Shown piece after piece: positions 7,552 to 17,009 of a DNA stretch of 64,000 nt (the stretch's first letter is position 1; every line of letters begins with the position of its first letter). Below the pieces are notes generated by a model that was given only the letters and a program-made list of their open reading frames with translations, was not told the DNA's origin and made no database searches. Source of the DNA: an uncultured Alphaproteobacteria bacterium. GTDB lineage: Bacteria; Pseudomonadota; Alphaproteobacteria; Micropepsales; Micropepsaceae. A program made the position numbers and the translations under genes. The stretch spans positions 124,001 to 188,000 of the forward strand of contig CADEFU010000007.1 in assembly GCA_902826695.1 (NCBI GenBank), in the 5' to 3' direction.

Positions 7552-9561
7552 CTAGGTTGGCCAATGCCATCCGAGCAGATTTGTAACCGCAAAAAACGGT
7601 ATCAATCCGAGACTTCCCAGGGCGACTAGGGTGAAGTGGCTGCGCGCTAGCGACCCGAACCATCCTTCGCCCCACAATTGGCTGCGCCAAGCGCGCACGG
7701 CACCCCATACCAAGAAGAGTGCGCCCATCGATACGGCGTTCGCCGCCACGATCAGGATTGTAAACCGCCAAGGGTGACTGAACGAGCGACCGATACCAAA
7801 GAAGAAATCCCCCTCGGGGGGATGACCGGTGGTCACGCTCAGCAGCCCGACCACGAGGACCGCGACCATTGCAGCGGGCGCCCACTTCATGCGTGCAAGC
7901 CCTGATCGCCCTGCCGGACCGTTGGGATAGATGGCGCATAGCAACCCGCTCAGCAGCAGCGGCAACCCTAGTAGTAACGGTAAAATCGTCTGCCCAGGAT
8001 GGAAACCGGTGGTGCGAAGAGAGACGTCCAGCCCAGGGAACCGATGCAGGACTTGTGCGCGGTCCTGCCCACGGAAGCTGAAGGCCACCCGACGCACGCC
8101 CGCTAAATCATCGCGGCGCTGGAATGTATCGTTACCAATCGGAAGGTACGGCCCCTTCTCGTTGATCATGATTCCACCCGGCACAGCTGTGACCGTATCC
8201 GGGAAATTCGTCGCCAAGCCGAGAGCCGCTTCCCACGTGGAGTGAGACCGACGTTGGCCCCAGTAGGTGCCTTGGTAGCGCAAGAGATCGCCAACTTGTT
8301 GGACCGTCGGCCGTGCGGGCCCGAAGCATTCGACAAGTGCGGCGACCACGGCCTCTTGCGCGCCCAGCCAGCTCTTCACCGGCCGATCCGTTGACGGCTT
8401 CATCCGATCGCTACCCAAGAGCCCTTCGAGAAGACCAGGCGTCGGCGGACCGCCTGCTGTAGCGAGAAAGAGGCCCGCGTTGTGTTCAGGGAACAGCGCC
8501 ATGAAGCTATCGAATCCGGGGCCGTTGCCGGCATGGTAGATTATGATCTGGCCGTTATATTCGAGCCGGCCAAACAGCATTGCCAGTCCGGTCATGCTGG
8601 TGTGGTTGCGCGCTAGCTCGGTATGTAACCGCGCCCGCAGCGAAGGGCCTAGTATGTCCCTTCCTTCGAGGTCGCCGAGTTGCGCCATCATGAAGCGCCC
8701 GAAGTCATTGGGGGTAGCCAGCGCCACACCCGCGGGGGCGAAAAACGGAAAGGTCACGACTCGGGGTTTCAACGCCGGTTCGCCGCTTGGATAAAAGGCA
8801 TAGGCGCGCGCCATCTCTTCGGGGGCGAGGGGGCTATAGGGAATTTCCGAATTGCGCATGCCCATCGGTGCGAAGACGTGCCGAGCGATGTAATCGCGAT
8901 AGCTCTGCCCTGAAACGTCCTCAATAATCGCGCCGAGCATCGCGACGCCAAAACTCGAGTACACGCTGTGCTCGCCCGCGTTGGCGACCACGCGTGGCAT
9001 GAACTGCCGGATGAACGCCCCGCTCTGCGGAGTTCTAACCGGTTGCTCGTTGATGATCCCGTAAAACCAGTCCTCAAAGCCGCCGCGGTGAGTCAGCAGA
9101 TCGCGAATGGTGATTGGCCGATTGGGCGCATGGGGCAACTTGAAACGCTTCAAATAACGGTTGGCGGGATCGTCGATGGAAGCAATCTGCCGATTTTCCA
9201 GCAATTGCCCTATCGCGGTGGCCGTCAGCACCTTTCCAATCGACCCTAAGTGGAATTGCGAGCGCGCAACGTCCATCGGGCGGTTCTTGTCGATATCGTC
9301 CCAGCCATATCCGTGCGAAAACACCACGTGTCCACCCTGGACCAGCACCGCCGCCGCCCCGGAGAACCGTCGTTCTTCCAATGCCTTGGCAAAATAAGTG
9401 TCTGCCCATCGCTCAAGCTGTGGCAGTTCGCATGCGGCTCCCGTTCGCATACCGGAAATCGGTGAATTAGAAGTTGGCTGCGACACAGCCTGCGCGGAGC
9501 CGTACAGGAAAAGCAGGGTGATCGCGACGCTTGAAAATATGAACCCAACGACGCGAGTCAT
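7552..9561 (-). CDS. Exported serine hydrolase (beta-lactamase class C / S12 type) with C-terminal membrane domain
   Basis: 669 residues. A signal peptide (MTRVVGFIFSSVAITLLFLY) is followed by an S12 hydrolase domain: SxxK motif GSIGK with Ser107 and Lys110, a loop ITIRDLLTHRGGFEDW typical of the family, and the second motif at Tyr201 reading YSS instead of Y-x-N. HAGNGPGF is the likely third (K/H-x-G) motif. After about residue 520 come four hydrophobic segments, beginning ILPLLLGLPLLLSGLLC and ending near LIPFFAVTNLL, that anchor the protein in the inner membrane. Family members act as D-amino acid peptidases, esterases or regulators; the substrate is unknown. First of a same-strand series (9633-16715). 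Its 5' region is duplicated near 12169. Confidence 0.85.
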   Translation of the reverse strand: MTRVVGFIFSSVAITLLFLYGSAQAVSQPTSNSPISGMRTGAACELPQLERWADTYFAKALEERRFSGAAAVLVQGGHVVFSHGYGWDDIDKNRPMDVARSQFHLGSIGKVLTATAIGQLLENRQIASIDDPANRYLKRFKLPHAPNRPITIRDLLTHRGGFEDWFYGIINEQPVRTPQSGAFIRQFMPRVVANAGEHSVYSSFGVAMLGAIIEDVSGQSYRDYIARHVFAPMGMRNSEIPYSPLAPEEMARAYAFYPSGEPALKPRVVTFPFFAPAGVALATPNDFGRFMMAQLGDLEGRDILGPSLRARLHTELARNHTSMTGLAMLFGRLEYNGQIIIYHAGNGPGFDSFMALFPEHNAGLFLATAGGPPTPGLLEGLLGSDRMKPSTDRPVKSWLGAQEAVVAALVECFGPARPTVQQVGDLLRYQGTYWGQRRSHSTWEAALGLATNFPDTVTAVPGGIMINEKGPYLPIGNDTFQRRDDLAGVRRVAFSFRGQDRAQVLHRFPGLDVSLRTTGFHPGQTILPLLLGLPLLLSGLLCAIYPNGPAGRSGLARMKWAPAAMVAVLVVGLLSVTTGHPPEGDFFFGIGRSFSHPWRFTILIVAANAVSMGALFLVWGAVRAWRSQLWGEGWFGSLARSHFTLVALGSLGLIPFFAVTNLLGWHWPT

Positions 9562-9617
9562 GGCAACCCCAGTTGAAGCCGATGTCCGTGTTAGCCGCGA
9601 TCACATGATCGAATTCT
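9511..9617. repeat. Island repeat, copy A (5' leader and signal-peptide start of the serine hydrolase)
   Basis: This segment covers the first 17 or so codons and the upstream leader of the serine hydrolase gene. It matches 12169-12257 at most aligned positions apart from a gap of about 20 nt in the second copy. Its distal part (9578-9617, containing CGCGATCACATGATCGAATT) also matches 18483-18522. It probably carries the promoter or operator of the downstream minus-strand gene. Confidence 0.75.
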
Positions 9618-9632
9618 GGTCTCGGCCACTGC

Positions 9633-11072
9633 CTACAAACCGCACTGTTCGCCACGCGTAAGTTGGTGCCAGAGCAACCCGCCCATCGTGGCATAGGTAC
9701 TCATGGTATGAGTACCGCGCTGCTCCAACACGTCAAGGGCGCCGCGATCATAGTAGCGCCCATTCATGAGCACGCCGCGCGGACGGCGTAGGGTCGCCAG
9801 GTCCTCAAGCGGATTGCCGGCAACCAAGATCAGTTCGGCGCGCGCGTTCGGCGCAACGACGCCGATTTCGTTGCTGCGATGCAGGGCCGCAGCCGCGGCG
9901 AACGTCCCGCTATGGAGAATGGCGTAGGGGTCGACGCCTGCGGCGGCGGCCAGCGCAATCTCATCGTGCAAGGAGCGCCCAGCCACCGTGAATGCAGGGC
10001 CGGTGTCGGAACCGAGCAGAACATTGTCGCCGCGCTCGTAGAGATGGCGCGTCAGTTCCGTCATCAGGCGCATCTTGCGTGCAATGTGTTCGGGTTTGCC
10101 ATTGGCGATGATGTCAGCCGCCGCACGGTCACCGAAGAAGCGAACCACGGGATTGATGCGCGCCATATCGACCGAGGCTAGGAATGCCCTTGGATCGGCG
10201 TTGGCAAGCTGCAAATTGTGATACGCCACCAAGGTCGGCACGAGTGCCGTCTTAGAAGCGGCGAGTTGATCGGCGATAGCGGCGATGCGCGCGTCGGCGT
10301 CGTTCCCCGTCAGAAGCGTGCTGTAAATCTCCTCTGCATGCTCAATCGAACTCATGTTTGCGCCGAGTACGGCGCTGAACGGAATGGCCCGAGGCAGATG
10401 GCCCGCGACATCAAGACCAACCTGCCGCGCCTCTTTGATGACCGCCGAGAAAACGTCTGGCGACAGGCCGTCGTAAACTTTGATGAAGTCGTACCCGCAG
10501 GCGCGATAGCGGCGCACCATCGACCTCGCTTCGGCCACGTCGCGGGGAAAGACATGGAATGGGGCGAATTCGCCGCCGTTGAGTGTGGGCGATGCGGTCA
10601 CGAGGCGTGGCCCCGGCAGCTCGCCGCTTGCCGTCTCGGCACGCCACTGCAAGTGCATGGGCATGCCCATCATATTGCGCACCGTGGTCACGCCGCTTGC
10701 GAGGTAGTTCACCAGGTCTGTGCGATCGAAGATGTGCGTGTGCATATCGATCAATCCCGGCATCAGGGTCAGTCCCGCGCCGTCAATGACCTTGTAGCGC
10801 TCCGCCCCTGCCGGCGGCGCCGCGGATATGGACGCGATGCGTCCTCCTTCAATAGCGACGAACTGACCTTTCCGGATGGCGCGGTCGGTCATCGTCAGCA
10901 CGTCAACATTGGCAATGAGCGCATCGTTCACCGAGACGCCGTGCGTTCCAGGGTCGAAGCGTACGAACCACGCATAGGGAATGCTCGCGCCGAGCGCGAC
11001 CACGGCCAACACAATCAGGCCAAATGCCAGCGCGCCCAGGCGTAGGGCCCATCGGGCAGCCAACTTGAACAT
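9633..11072 (-). CDS. Membrane-anchored amidohydrolase, imidazolonepropionase-like (COG1228 type)
   Basis: 479 residues. An N-terminal hydrophobic helix (LGALAFGLIVLAVVALGASI) anchors or exports it. The amidohydrolase TIM-barrel motifs are visible: the metal-binding LIDMHTHIF in strand 1, the probable lysine region YDFIKVYDGL, His in VAGHLPRAIPF and SIEHAEEIYS, and the catalytic Asp in LLGSDTGPAF. A C-terminal beta-sandwich returns with ARAELILVAGNPLEDL. Members hydrolyse cyclic amides or dipeptides (prolidase, imidazolonepropionase); the exact substrate is unknown. Start at 11072 is chosen for the strong upstream GGCGGAGGATCG. A longer frame to 11147 adds an unrelated leader. Downstream of the AraC gene on the same strand. 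Confidence 0.85.
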   Translation of the reverse strand: MFKLAARWALRLGALAFGLIVLAVVALGASIPYAWFVRFDPGTHGVSVNDALIANVDVLTMTDRAIRKGQFVAIEGGRIASISAAPPAGAERYKVIDGAGLTLMPGLIDMHTHIFDRTDLVNYLASGVTTVRNMMGMPMHLQWRAETASGELPGPRLVTASPTLNGGEFAPFHVFPRDVAEARSMVRRYRACGYDFIKVYDGLSPDVFSAVIKEARQVGLDVAGHLPRAIPFSAVLGANMSSIEHAEEIYSTLLTGNDADARIAAIADQLAASKTALVPTLVAYHNLQLANADPRAFLASVDMARINPVVRFFGDRAAADIIANGKPEHIARKMRLMTELTRHLYERGDNVLLGSDTGPAFTVAGRSLHDEIALAAAAGVDPYAILHSGTFAAAAALHRSNEIGVVAPNARAELILVAGNPLEDLATLRRPRGVLMNGRYYDRGALDVLEQRGTHTMSTYATMGGLLWHQLTRGEQCGL

Positions 11073-11153
11073 CGATCCTCCGCCAAATCTCAGCGGAGCT
11101 AACGCGTTCCGGTGTTCAAAATCGCCCTGGATCGCGAAACTGGACATTCCGGA

Positions 11154-12167
11154 TCATGATTGCGAACGTCTGCGACCGGCAAAAACGGACGGCGCGACCC
11201 CGGTCTCGCGCTTAAAGAACTCATTGAAGGCGGTTTTGGAGTTGAACCCGGATTCCAGCGCGATCTCCATCAGGGTGCGCCGCTCGCCGGCTTGCTCCAG
11301 CAGATCGCGCGCATGTCGAGCGCGATAGCGGTTGATGTAGGATGAGAAGTTCTCCCCAAAGCAGGCGTTGATCGCTTGCGAGGCCTCGCGCGCGGTCAGC
11401 CCGGAAGCGGCGGCCAGATCAGCCAACTTCAGCCCTGGCGACAGATAGAGCTTGTCCGCGCTTATTGCCGCCTCAATGGAGGCGAACCACGTTTCCAGCT
11501 CGGCGCGCGGGACGCTCTGGCCGGGCTTGGCGGCGGCGCGCTCTTCGCTCGCAAGGGGTCCACCGCGGCGCGCGTGCCCCACCGCGCCTGCCGCGAGCAG
11601 GGAGGTCAGCAAGACGAGTCCCGCCAGAGTAATCGAGAAGACGTTGCTGTCCGAAACGCGCCAGAGAGAGCGAACCAGATCGAAACCAACCAAAAGAACG
11701 AAACCGGCGACCGCCCAGGTGAGCCAGTCCATGCGCGTGAGATCGGGGGTCGCGCGAATCTGCAACGCTGAGGCGCGAAACCGCATCAGCGTGACGGCGG
11801 CAGCGACCAAGCTGGCAACGGTGACGACGCTGGCGAAGAGCGCGCGCGTCATGCTTCCCGCAGGCAGCAGCAGCATGATGGCAAACGGGATGGCTATCCA
11901 CGCATCCGCCCAACGGAGCGGCTGCTCGGCCATCGCCGCTTCGCGCACAAAGAGATAAAAGAGCGGCCCATAAAGAATGCCGATCGCGCCGGTAAAATGT
12001 GCGATATCCGCGCCCCCGCTCTCGACGAGATTCGCGCCCATATGGACGGCGAGCACGGCGAAAAAGAGCGGCAATGCCCGCAACCGTGTGCGCCAAACCA
12101 ACAATCCGGCCAACGCGGCGCTGTGATAGCCAAGCACGATAATAAGGATGGTGACGGTGTTGGGCAT
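11154..12167 (-). CDS. AraC-family transcriptional regulator with membrane-embedded sensor domain
   Basis: 337 residues. The first 200 residues hold about six hydrophobic segments (e.g. VTILIIVLGYHSAALAGLLV and AIPFAIMLLLPAG). The C-terminal 100 residues are an AraC DNA-binding domain with two helix-turn-helices: GLTAREASQAINACFGENFS and LMEIALESGFNSKTAFNEFF, ending RRRSQS. Such proteins sense a signal in or across the membrane and activate nearby genes; the adjacent amidohydrolases and hydrolases are the likely targets (inference). The ATG at 12167 is placed right after a remnant of a duplicated signal-peptide leader (12169-12257). Confidence 0.88.
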   Translation of the reverse strand: MPNTVTILIIVLGYHSAALAGLLVWRTRLRALPLFFAVLAVHMGANLVESGGADIAHFTGAIGILYGPLFYLFVREAAMAEQPLRWADAWIAIPFAIMLLLPAGSMTRALFASVVTVASLVAAAVTLMRFRASALQIRATPDLTRMDWLTWAVAGFVLLVGFDLVRSLWRVSDSNVFSITLAGLVLLTSLLAAGAVGHARRGGPLASEERAAAKPGQSVPRAELETWFASIEAAISADKLYLSPGLKLADLAAASGLTAREASQAINACFGENFSSYINRYRARHARDLLEQAGERRTLMEIALESGFNSKTAFNEFFKRETGVAPSVFAGRRRSQS

Positions 12168-12168
12168 A

Positions 12169-12257
12169 AAGCAAGGTGATCGCGACGGTTGAAAATATTA
12201 ACCTAATGGCGAAAGTCATGGCAATCCCAGCTAGCGGCGATTACATGATCCAATTCT
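12169..12257. repeat. Island repeat, copy B (leader fragment captured upstream of the AraC gene)
   Basis: On the minus strand this fragment encodes MTFAIRLIFSTVAITLL, closely matching the start MTRVVGFIFSSVAITLL of the serine hydrolase at 9561. Homology then stops and the AraC gene begins out of frame. Upstream DNA is shared too (TACATGATCCAATTCT versus CACATGATCGAATTCT), with about 20 nt missing relative to copy A. It looks like a truncated duplicate that now supplies the leader/promoter of the AraC gene. Confidence 0.75.
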
Positions 12258-13794
12258 ATGGCGACGCGGTATCACGCGCCGACAGCGCCTCACGTTGAAG
12301 AATCTCGCCGTTCAACACGACAAGCGCAATTGACCTATACGCTTCGGGGGTCTCCAAGGGGTTGCGATCCATGAGCAAAAAGTCGGCGCGCTTGCCCGTT
12401 TCGATCGTTCCAATCTCGCGATCCAGGCGGAACATCCGTGCGTTTCGGATCGTCGCCGCCTCGAAGATAGAGCGTAGCGAAACACCTCCATTGGCCCAGC
12501 CCTGCATTTCCCAATAACCGTTGAGGCCAGGCGGATTGCCCCATCCGAAACCACCGACCGCCGTGTCCGTGCCGAAGATCAGGTTGGCACCTCCTGCGTC
12601 CATTCTCCCGATCAGTCTTTCGTAGCGCTGGTTAAACGCTACAACGAGATGCTTGATTTGGTCTGCACTGGCGCCCGGTTTCAACATCGGACCAAACATG
12701 TTCAGAAACATTCCGCGTTGCACTTGCGCTTCCGTGCTCAAATAGCGGAGGAACGCGACAGGAAGCACGTCGCCGAGCGCCGGATCGCTAAGTGACATGG
12801 CATCAAACATCGACGCAGTGTTGCGCAACGTGCGCATCGTCGGTTGCACACCGATGCGCAACGTCGCCTCGCGGCCGACGAGGTCGGCGATGTCGCGCGG
12901 CGTGCGCGGATCGTCGTAGGCGACGCCAGGCCATTCCCAAAGCCCGTGGGCAAAGACGTCCACACCCGCTGCAATGCCGATACGATGACCCTTCGGCGTA
13001 GTTGCGTGCAATACGACCGGCATGCCTCGCGCGTGCGCCGCAGCTACAACGTCGCGGATGATTGCTTCGCTTGGTAGCGCGTGGTTCGGCGGCCCCGTAG
13101 GTGACCACAACGCCTCCTCGTAATATATCTTCACGCAACTGCCGCCCGCCGCGGCGATGGCGGCGACCGTCGCCGACGGCGTGTGTTGTGCCGCGACCGC
13201 GCCCTTCGGCAGCGGCGCATCACCATAGTGGTCGTGCAAATAATTGGGATACTGCGTGTCCAGCTCGCCTGGCGGAATCTCGCTCGCCATGAAGTCATTG
13301 TGCAGAATCAGCCCCTGCCCGCAATGGCGCAGCCGCGGATGTTGTGGCGCGGACATGAACGCCTTGTTGGTTTCCGCGTCTGCGTTCAATTCAATGACAG
13401 TGGTGTAGCCATAGTAAAGAAAGCTGCGCGGCAACTGTTTCATGTACGCCGCATAGAGAGCGTCGAAATCCTTCGTGTATCGGCGCTTCAGCCCGGTAGC
13501 GTGGTAGAGGTGCACATGCGAGTCAATGAGGCCAGGTGTTAGGAATTTTCCATGCGCTTGAATCTCTGTCGCCGCCTTCCCCTCGACCGGATCCGTCGTC
13601 ACCGCAACAATACGCCCGTCCTTTACAATTACCGTCGCATTGGCCAGCGGCATCGTTCGCTCCGCCGACACAATGGTCGCACCCCTGACGACCAGATCCG
13701 TGCCCGTAATACTGATCGGTTTTGCAGCCGCGACCGTGCACACGCACAACCCCAACATGTTCACCACGAGCAATGCCCAATGCTTCATACCCAT
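12256..13794 (-). CDS. Exported amidohydrolase, imidazolonepropionase-like
   Basis: 512 residues with a signal peptide (MGMKHWALLVVNMLGLCVC, cleavage near VAAAKP). Metal-site motifs: LIDSHVHLYH in strand 1, Lys in SCVKIYYEEALW, His in MPVVLHATT and VDVFAHGLWEWPG, and the catalytic Asp in IFGTDTAVGGFG. The C-terminus (KRADFLLMDRNPLETP) is the standard returning beta-sandwich. It is a diverged paralogue of the 9633-11072 gene. Start at 13794 has GAGAGG about 9 nt upstream; MKHW at 13788 is possible. Likely a periplasmic metal-dependent hydrolase of unknown substrate, transcribed after the AraC gene at 13884, whose stop lies 89 nt upstream of this start. Confidence 0.85.
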   Translation of the reverse strand: MGMKHWALLVVNMLGLCVCTVAAAKPISITGTDLVVRGATIVSAERTMPLANATVIVKDGRIVAVTTDPVEGKAATEIQAHGKFLTPGLIDSHVHLYHATGLKRRYTKDFDALYAAYMKQLPRSFLYYGYTTVIELNADAETNKAFMSAPQHPRLRHCGQGLILHNDFMASEIPPGELDTQYPNYLHDHYGDAPLPKGAVAAQHTPSATVAAIAAAGGSCVKIYYEEALWSPTGPPNHALPSEAIIRDVVAAAHARGMPVVLHATTPKGHRIGIAAGVDVFAHGLWEWPGVAYDDPRTPRDIADLVGREATLRIGVQPTMRTLRNTASMFDAMSLSDPALGDVLPVAFLRYLSTEAQVQRGMFLNMFGPMLKPGASADQIKHLVVAFNQRYERLIGRMDAGGANLIFGTDTAVGGFGWGNPPGLNGYWEMQGWANGGVSLRSIFEAATIRNARMFRLDREIGTIETGKRADFLLMDRNPLETPEAYRSIALVVLNGEILQREALSARDTASP

Positions 13795-13883
13795 AAAACG
13801 ACGCCTCTCGGTTTTGTTGCGCCGCGACAATCGCCGGGTTCCTGTCGTGGCGTCGTCCAAATAGAGGTTCGAAAAGTACAAAA

Positions 13884-14981
13884 TCAGGATTGAGGACGTG
13901 CAATTTGGCTGGAATCCAAGGGCTTATTCGTACCCTTCGCGTAGGCTGACTGCCGATAGGCTGATGGCGTTTCGCCGGTACGGCGCAGGAACTCCCGATT
14001 GAAGTTCGACTTGGAGGCGTAACCGACCATGTGCGCGATCTCGAGTACCGACTTCGAAGCATGGTCCGCTGACCGCAAGAAGCCTTTCGCCGCCTCGATC
14101 CGCCGCTCGTTCAAAAGCTCTGAAAACGAACGGTCGAGCTCCATATTGACAGCCTCTGTCACATGGCGGGCAGGAAGCGTCATTCGCCGGGCCAATCGCG
14201 CTACAGTCATACCCTCGTCATGGAGTATTGTCGTATCGTCGAGCATCGCCTGTACACGCCGCGCCACATGGGCGCGTTCGTCCGGGTCCAGCGTACTGCG
14301 CGCATAGCGTGGCACTGCCACACCGGAATCCAATCCTGCCAGGAATGCAGGTTCCGCCAGCGCGCCCAAGAGGATGTACCCGACGAAAAAGCTCAACACA
14401 AGCAACCCAGCCGCAAGAACCTGAGAGTCCTCAATTGCCCCACCCTTTGCCAGCTCAACGGCAATGTTGCTGTCGATGAGCCCCATGGCAAAATAAAGGC
14501 CTGTTAGCGCGATGAGCCAGATATACGCCACCTTCCGAAACGGCTTCAGCCCGGCGAACTGCGCTTCACCGTGTGGAACAAACCATGCCGTCGCCAAGGC
14601 ATAAACGAATGCCGTTCCAGGAACGACAAAGTCGAGCCCGTCAGTGCGTCTCGTGGCAACGGCAATCATACCAATACATGCGGGCAACGCATGTATCAGA
14701 TCGAAATGCCGAAATCGGAACAGCTTCTCGCGCAGTGACGCAATCATCAAGTACCCGTTCGGAACAATGATCAACGCGAGTAACGCCCGGATATAGACCA
14801 AGGTGGCAATTTCAGTGGGCACATAAAATGCAAGCAGCGCCAGTTGCAGCCCAAACAAGAAGAAAAATGTGGCCAATAGAATGCAACGGACCGACGCGTT
14901 GCCTCGCCAGAAAAAATGAGCGGCAATCAACAGACAAACAAACGCAACTGCCGCCGATAAGGACTGACTGACTGCCGACAT
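13884..14981 (-). CDS. AraC-family transcriptional regulator with membrane-embedded sensor domain (second copy)
   Basis: 365 residues with the same architecture as the 11154-12167 gene: about seven hydrophobic segments in the first 220 residues (starting SAAVAFVCLLIAAHFFW), then an AraC domain with MTVARLARRMTLPARHVTEA and VLEIAHMVGYASKSNFNREF, ending in a charged tail. The RRTGETPSAYR motif closes the second helix-turn-helix. The amidohydrolase gene 12256-13794 directly downstream is the obvious candidate target. An inverted repeat at 15067-15089, about 90 nt upstream of the ATG, may be an operator or the terminator of the preceding gene. Confidence 0.88.
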   Translation of the reverse strand: MSAVSQSLSAAVAFVCLLIAAHFFWRGNASVRCILLATFFFLFGLQLALLAFYVPTEIATLVYIRALLALIIVPNGYLMIASLREKLFRFRHFDLIHALPACIGMIAVATRRTDGLDFVVPGTAFVYALATAWFVPHGEAQFAGLKPFRKVAYIWLIALTGLYFAMGLIDSNIAVELAKGGAIEDSQVLAAGLLVLSFFVGYILLGALAEPAFLAGLDSGVAVPRYARSTLDPDERAHVARRVQAMLDDTTILHDEGMTVARLARRMTLPARHVTEAVNMELDRSFSELLNERRIEAAKGFLRSADHASKSVLEIAHMVGYASKSNFNREFLRRTGETPSAYRQSAYAKGTNKPLDSSQIARPQS

Positions 14982-15066
14982 CTCTGATCCTCATGCACCA
15001 GTTGCAAATCGTACTATACCAGCACGGGCGTGAGTTCAGCGCAGGTCCTTCATCATTCGCATATAA

Positions 15067-15089
15067 AATGTGACGCCTTGGCTCACATT
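15067..15089. promoter_or_regulatory. Inverted repeat: operator or terminator
   Basis: AATGTGA and TCACATT form perfect 7-nt arms around a GC-rich centre that itself contains GCC-TT-GGC. Read on the minus strand the hairpin is followed by TTTTATAT, so it could terminate the S41-like gene ending at 15279. Its TGTGA/TCACA halves also look like a CRP/FNR-type site, although the spacing is 9 rather than 6 nt. Position is about 90 nt upstream of the AraC start at 14981. Confidence 0.45.
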
Positions 15090-15278
15090 CTCGAGTGCGG
15101 AAGGCTCATGATCGGGGAGAGAGGGACGCCGCGAGTTTCCACACAGCCTCGGCCCAGTCCGGTCGTTATTTTAGATCCTTTGGGCATTGGGCCCTGTCCG
15201 TACCGGCTTCGCCAGGTCATGCCGTACCTTCGCATTCGGCAGCGCGCGGGGCACGCCGCCGCGACTTAGCGCCTTTAC

Positions 15279-16715
15279 TCACTGCGGCTGGGACACCACA
15301 GCGCCTTCCTTCGCGCCAATCCACTCCAACACCACATCGCGGCCGCTTGCGTAGTCCGCGAATGTTGGTGCAAGCGGGACGTTCGGCGACAGCGAGCCCG
15401 CCGGCACTTCGTGGAGCAAATTCAGATCGAAGCAGTATTCGTGCCTGCCCGCACAGCCTCTCTCCCAGTCGTGATAGCCCGTCGCATAGTTGATCGCGTA
15501 GCCGGAGTTGGGCAGTGCGAACGGCAATCCGGTTTCGGCCCAGAATTGTTCCCGATCGCCAAGCCGTTCGCCCACGATGACGGACTTCTTCCCGCCGTGA
15601 TGCTTCAACAAGGCCGTTGTTACTACGGAGGCCGAGAAGGTTTGCGGTCCGGTAATTATGTAGAGATGGCCTTCAGACCTTATCGCCGTCGGCGCGGCCT
15701 TGGCGAAATCAACGACCTTCGTGTAGTCGCCGCCCGGGCTCTGGCGCAAATCGACGATCATGAAATCGAACGGCTTCGACGTACCGGCCCTGACGACCGC
15801 CTCGAAGTTGGCGAGGATCGGCGTTTCGGCCTTCTCAAGCAAGAGACGGGGTCGCAAGTAGATGCCGCCGCCTATGCGCGTCCAGAAGAAATTCTCATTC
15901 GGCTCACGCAGATAAAGCGGCGCTTGAGGGCCGGCTAGGGAAAGCGAGCGCCTCCATCCATTGCCCTCGTCGGGCATCGCTGTCGCCAAGAGCGTCATCC
16001 ATGGCCATCGCGTGGGGACGGCTGCGTCGGCTTTGACACCGCCCAGTCTCACCTCGCGATTGGCGCCCGATGCGTCGGTGATGCTGAGCGACAAGCTATC
16101 CGGCGACGACGAGAGGCCGGCGGCGTGCATGATTTCGGGCGACTCCAAGAACAGGGAGGAATAGAGGCGCCTCCAATTTTCGGCGCCGCCGAAATAGTAG
16201 CCAAGTCGCTGCACGACCGCGTCTATCGGCATACCCTGAACCGCGGTGACTTTCGCACCAACCAGATCGGCGAGATCGTCACGCGCGCGCACGATGAATA
16301 GCCCGTCGGCGAACCAGAACACCTTCACACCGACGCGGTTGAATCGGCGATAGAGAGCGCCTGTGCCGACATTCGTATGACCATTGTCGGAGATCGCCGC
16401 TGCCCGCGCCGCGCCCAGGTAGAGTTCGGCGTCGCTGAGCTTCCCCGCGCGCGCGAAGAGGGCATCGATATGAAGGTGAAAGTCCCGCAGCTCTTGGCCG
16501 GTATAACTCCGGTCGTAGTCCACCAACCGTCGCAGGAAGTTTATGTCTTGTTGTTGCGCCTCTGTCTTGTTCGCCGGCTCGCCGTAAAACGGGGGCAGAA
16601 TGAGTGGACTGAAGCGCGCGATCTGCATCACCATCTGCCAGTTCGCCGCAATGAGGCCGCCGGTAGCGAGAAGCAGGACCAAGAACGTCCAACCCAGAAT
16701 CCTCAAGACTCGCAT
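15279..16715 (-). CDS. Membrane-anchored S41-like (tail-specific) peptidase family protein
   Basis: 478 residues starting with an uncleaved or signal helix (LGWTFLVLLLATGGLIAANW). The C-terminal half matches the S41/C-terminal processing peptidase core: MIVDLRQSPGGDYTKVVDF, then LYIITGPQTFSASVV in the place where S41 enzymes carry the nucleophilic Ser (usually T-A-S-A-S-E), then KKSVIVGERLGDRE. The preceding region (KVTAVQGMPIDAVVQRLG) fits a PDZ-like or linker segment. It is probably a periplasmic peptidase or catalytically divergent relative. Last upstream member of the minus-strand series; the 297-nt gap to the AraC gene makes co-transcription uncertain. Confidence 0.7.
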   Translation of the reverse strand: MRVLRILGWTFLVLLLATGGLIAANWQMVMQIARFSPLILPPFYGEPANKTEAQQQDINFLRRLVDYDRSYTGQELRDFHLHIDALFARAGKLSDAELYLGAARAAAISDNGHTNVGTGALYRRFNRVGVKVFWFADGLFIVRARDDLADLVGAKVTAVQGMPIDAVVQRLGYYFGGAENWRRLYSSLFLESPEIMHAAGLSSSPDSLSLSITDASGANREVRLGGVKADAAVPTRWPWMTLLATAMPDEGNGWRRSLSLAGPQAPLYLREPNENFFWTRIGGGIYLRPRLLLEKAETPILANFEAVVRAGTSKPFDFMIVDLRQSPGGDYTKVVDFAKAAPTAIRSEGHLYIITGPQTFSASVVTTALLKHHGGKKSVIVGERLGDREQFWAETGLPFALPNSGYAINYATGYHDWERGCAGRHEYCFDLNLLHEVPAGSLSPNVPLAPTFADYASGRDVVLEWIGAKEGAVVSQPQ

Positions 16716-17009
16716 GACTTGCAGTACGACGGTTCACCCCCCCGTCGCGCGCCCCAATTATTTTGTCACCCAACATGATTGTTGCACGTTTGAATTCGCC
16801 GTCACAGGCGTTTCGACACAACAGCACTGCGGAATCCGACGGCATCGGGTGTCAACGCAGGCGCCGACAATAACAACTTCGTGACGTGAACCGACAAATG
16901 GTCACGTTCGCGCGATCCGCAGGTCTGAGTCGATGCCGCCCGTTGTCAACGAAGACCTTGCCGACTATGCGAAGGACGGCAGGGAACAGTAGCTGAAAGG
17001 ATAGCCAGC

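Noticed and set aside
7344..7592. 82-codon minus-strand frame overlapping the serine hydrolase 3' end
   Set aside because: No ribosome site or recognisable family, and it overlaps a well-supported gene.
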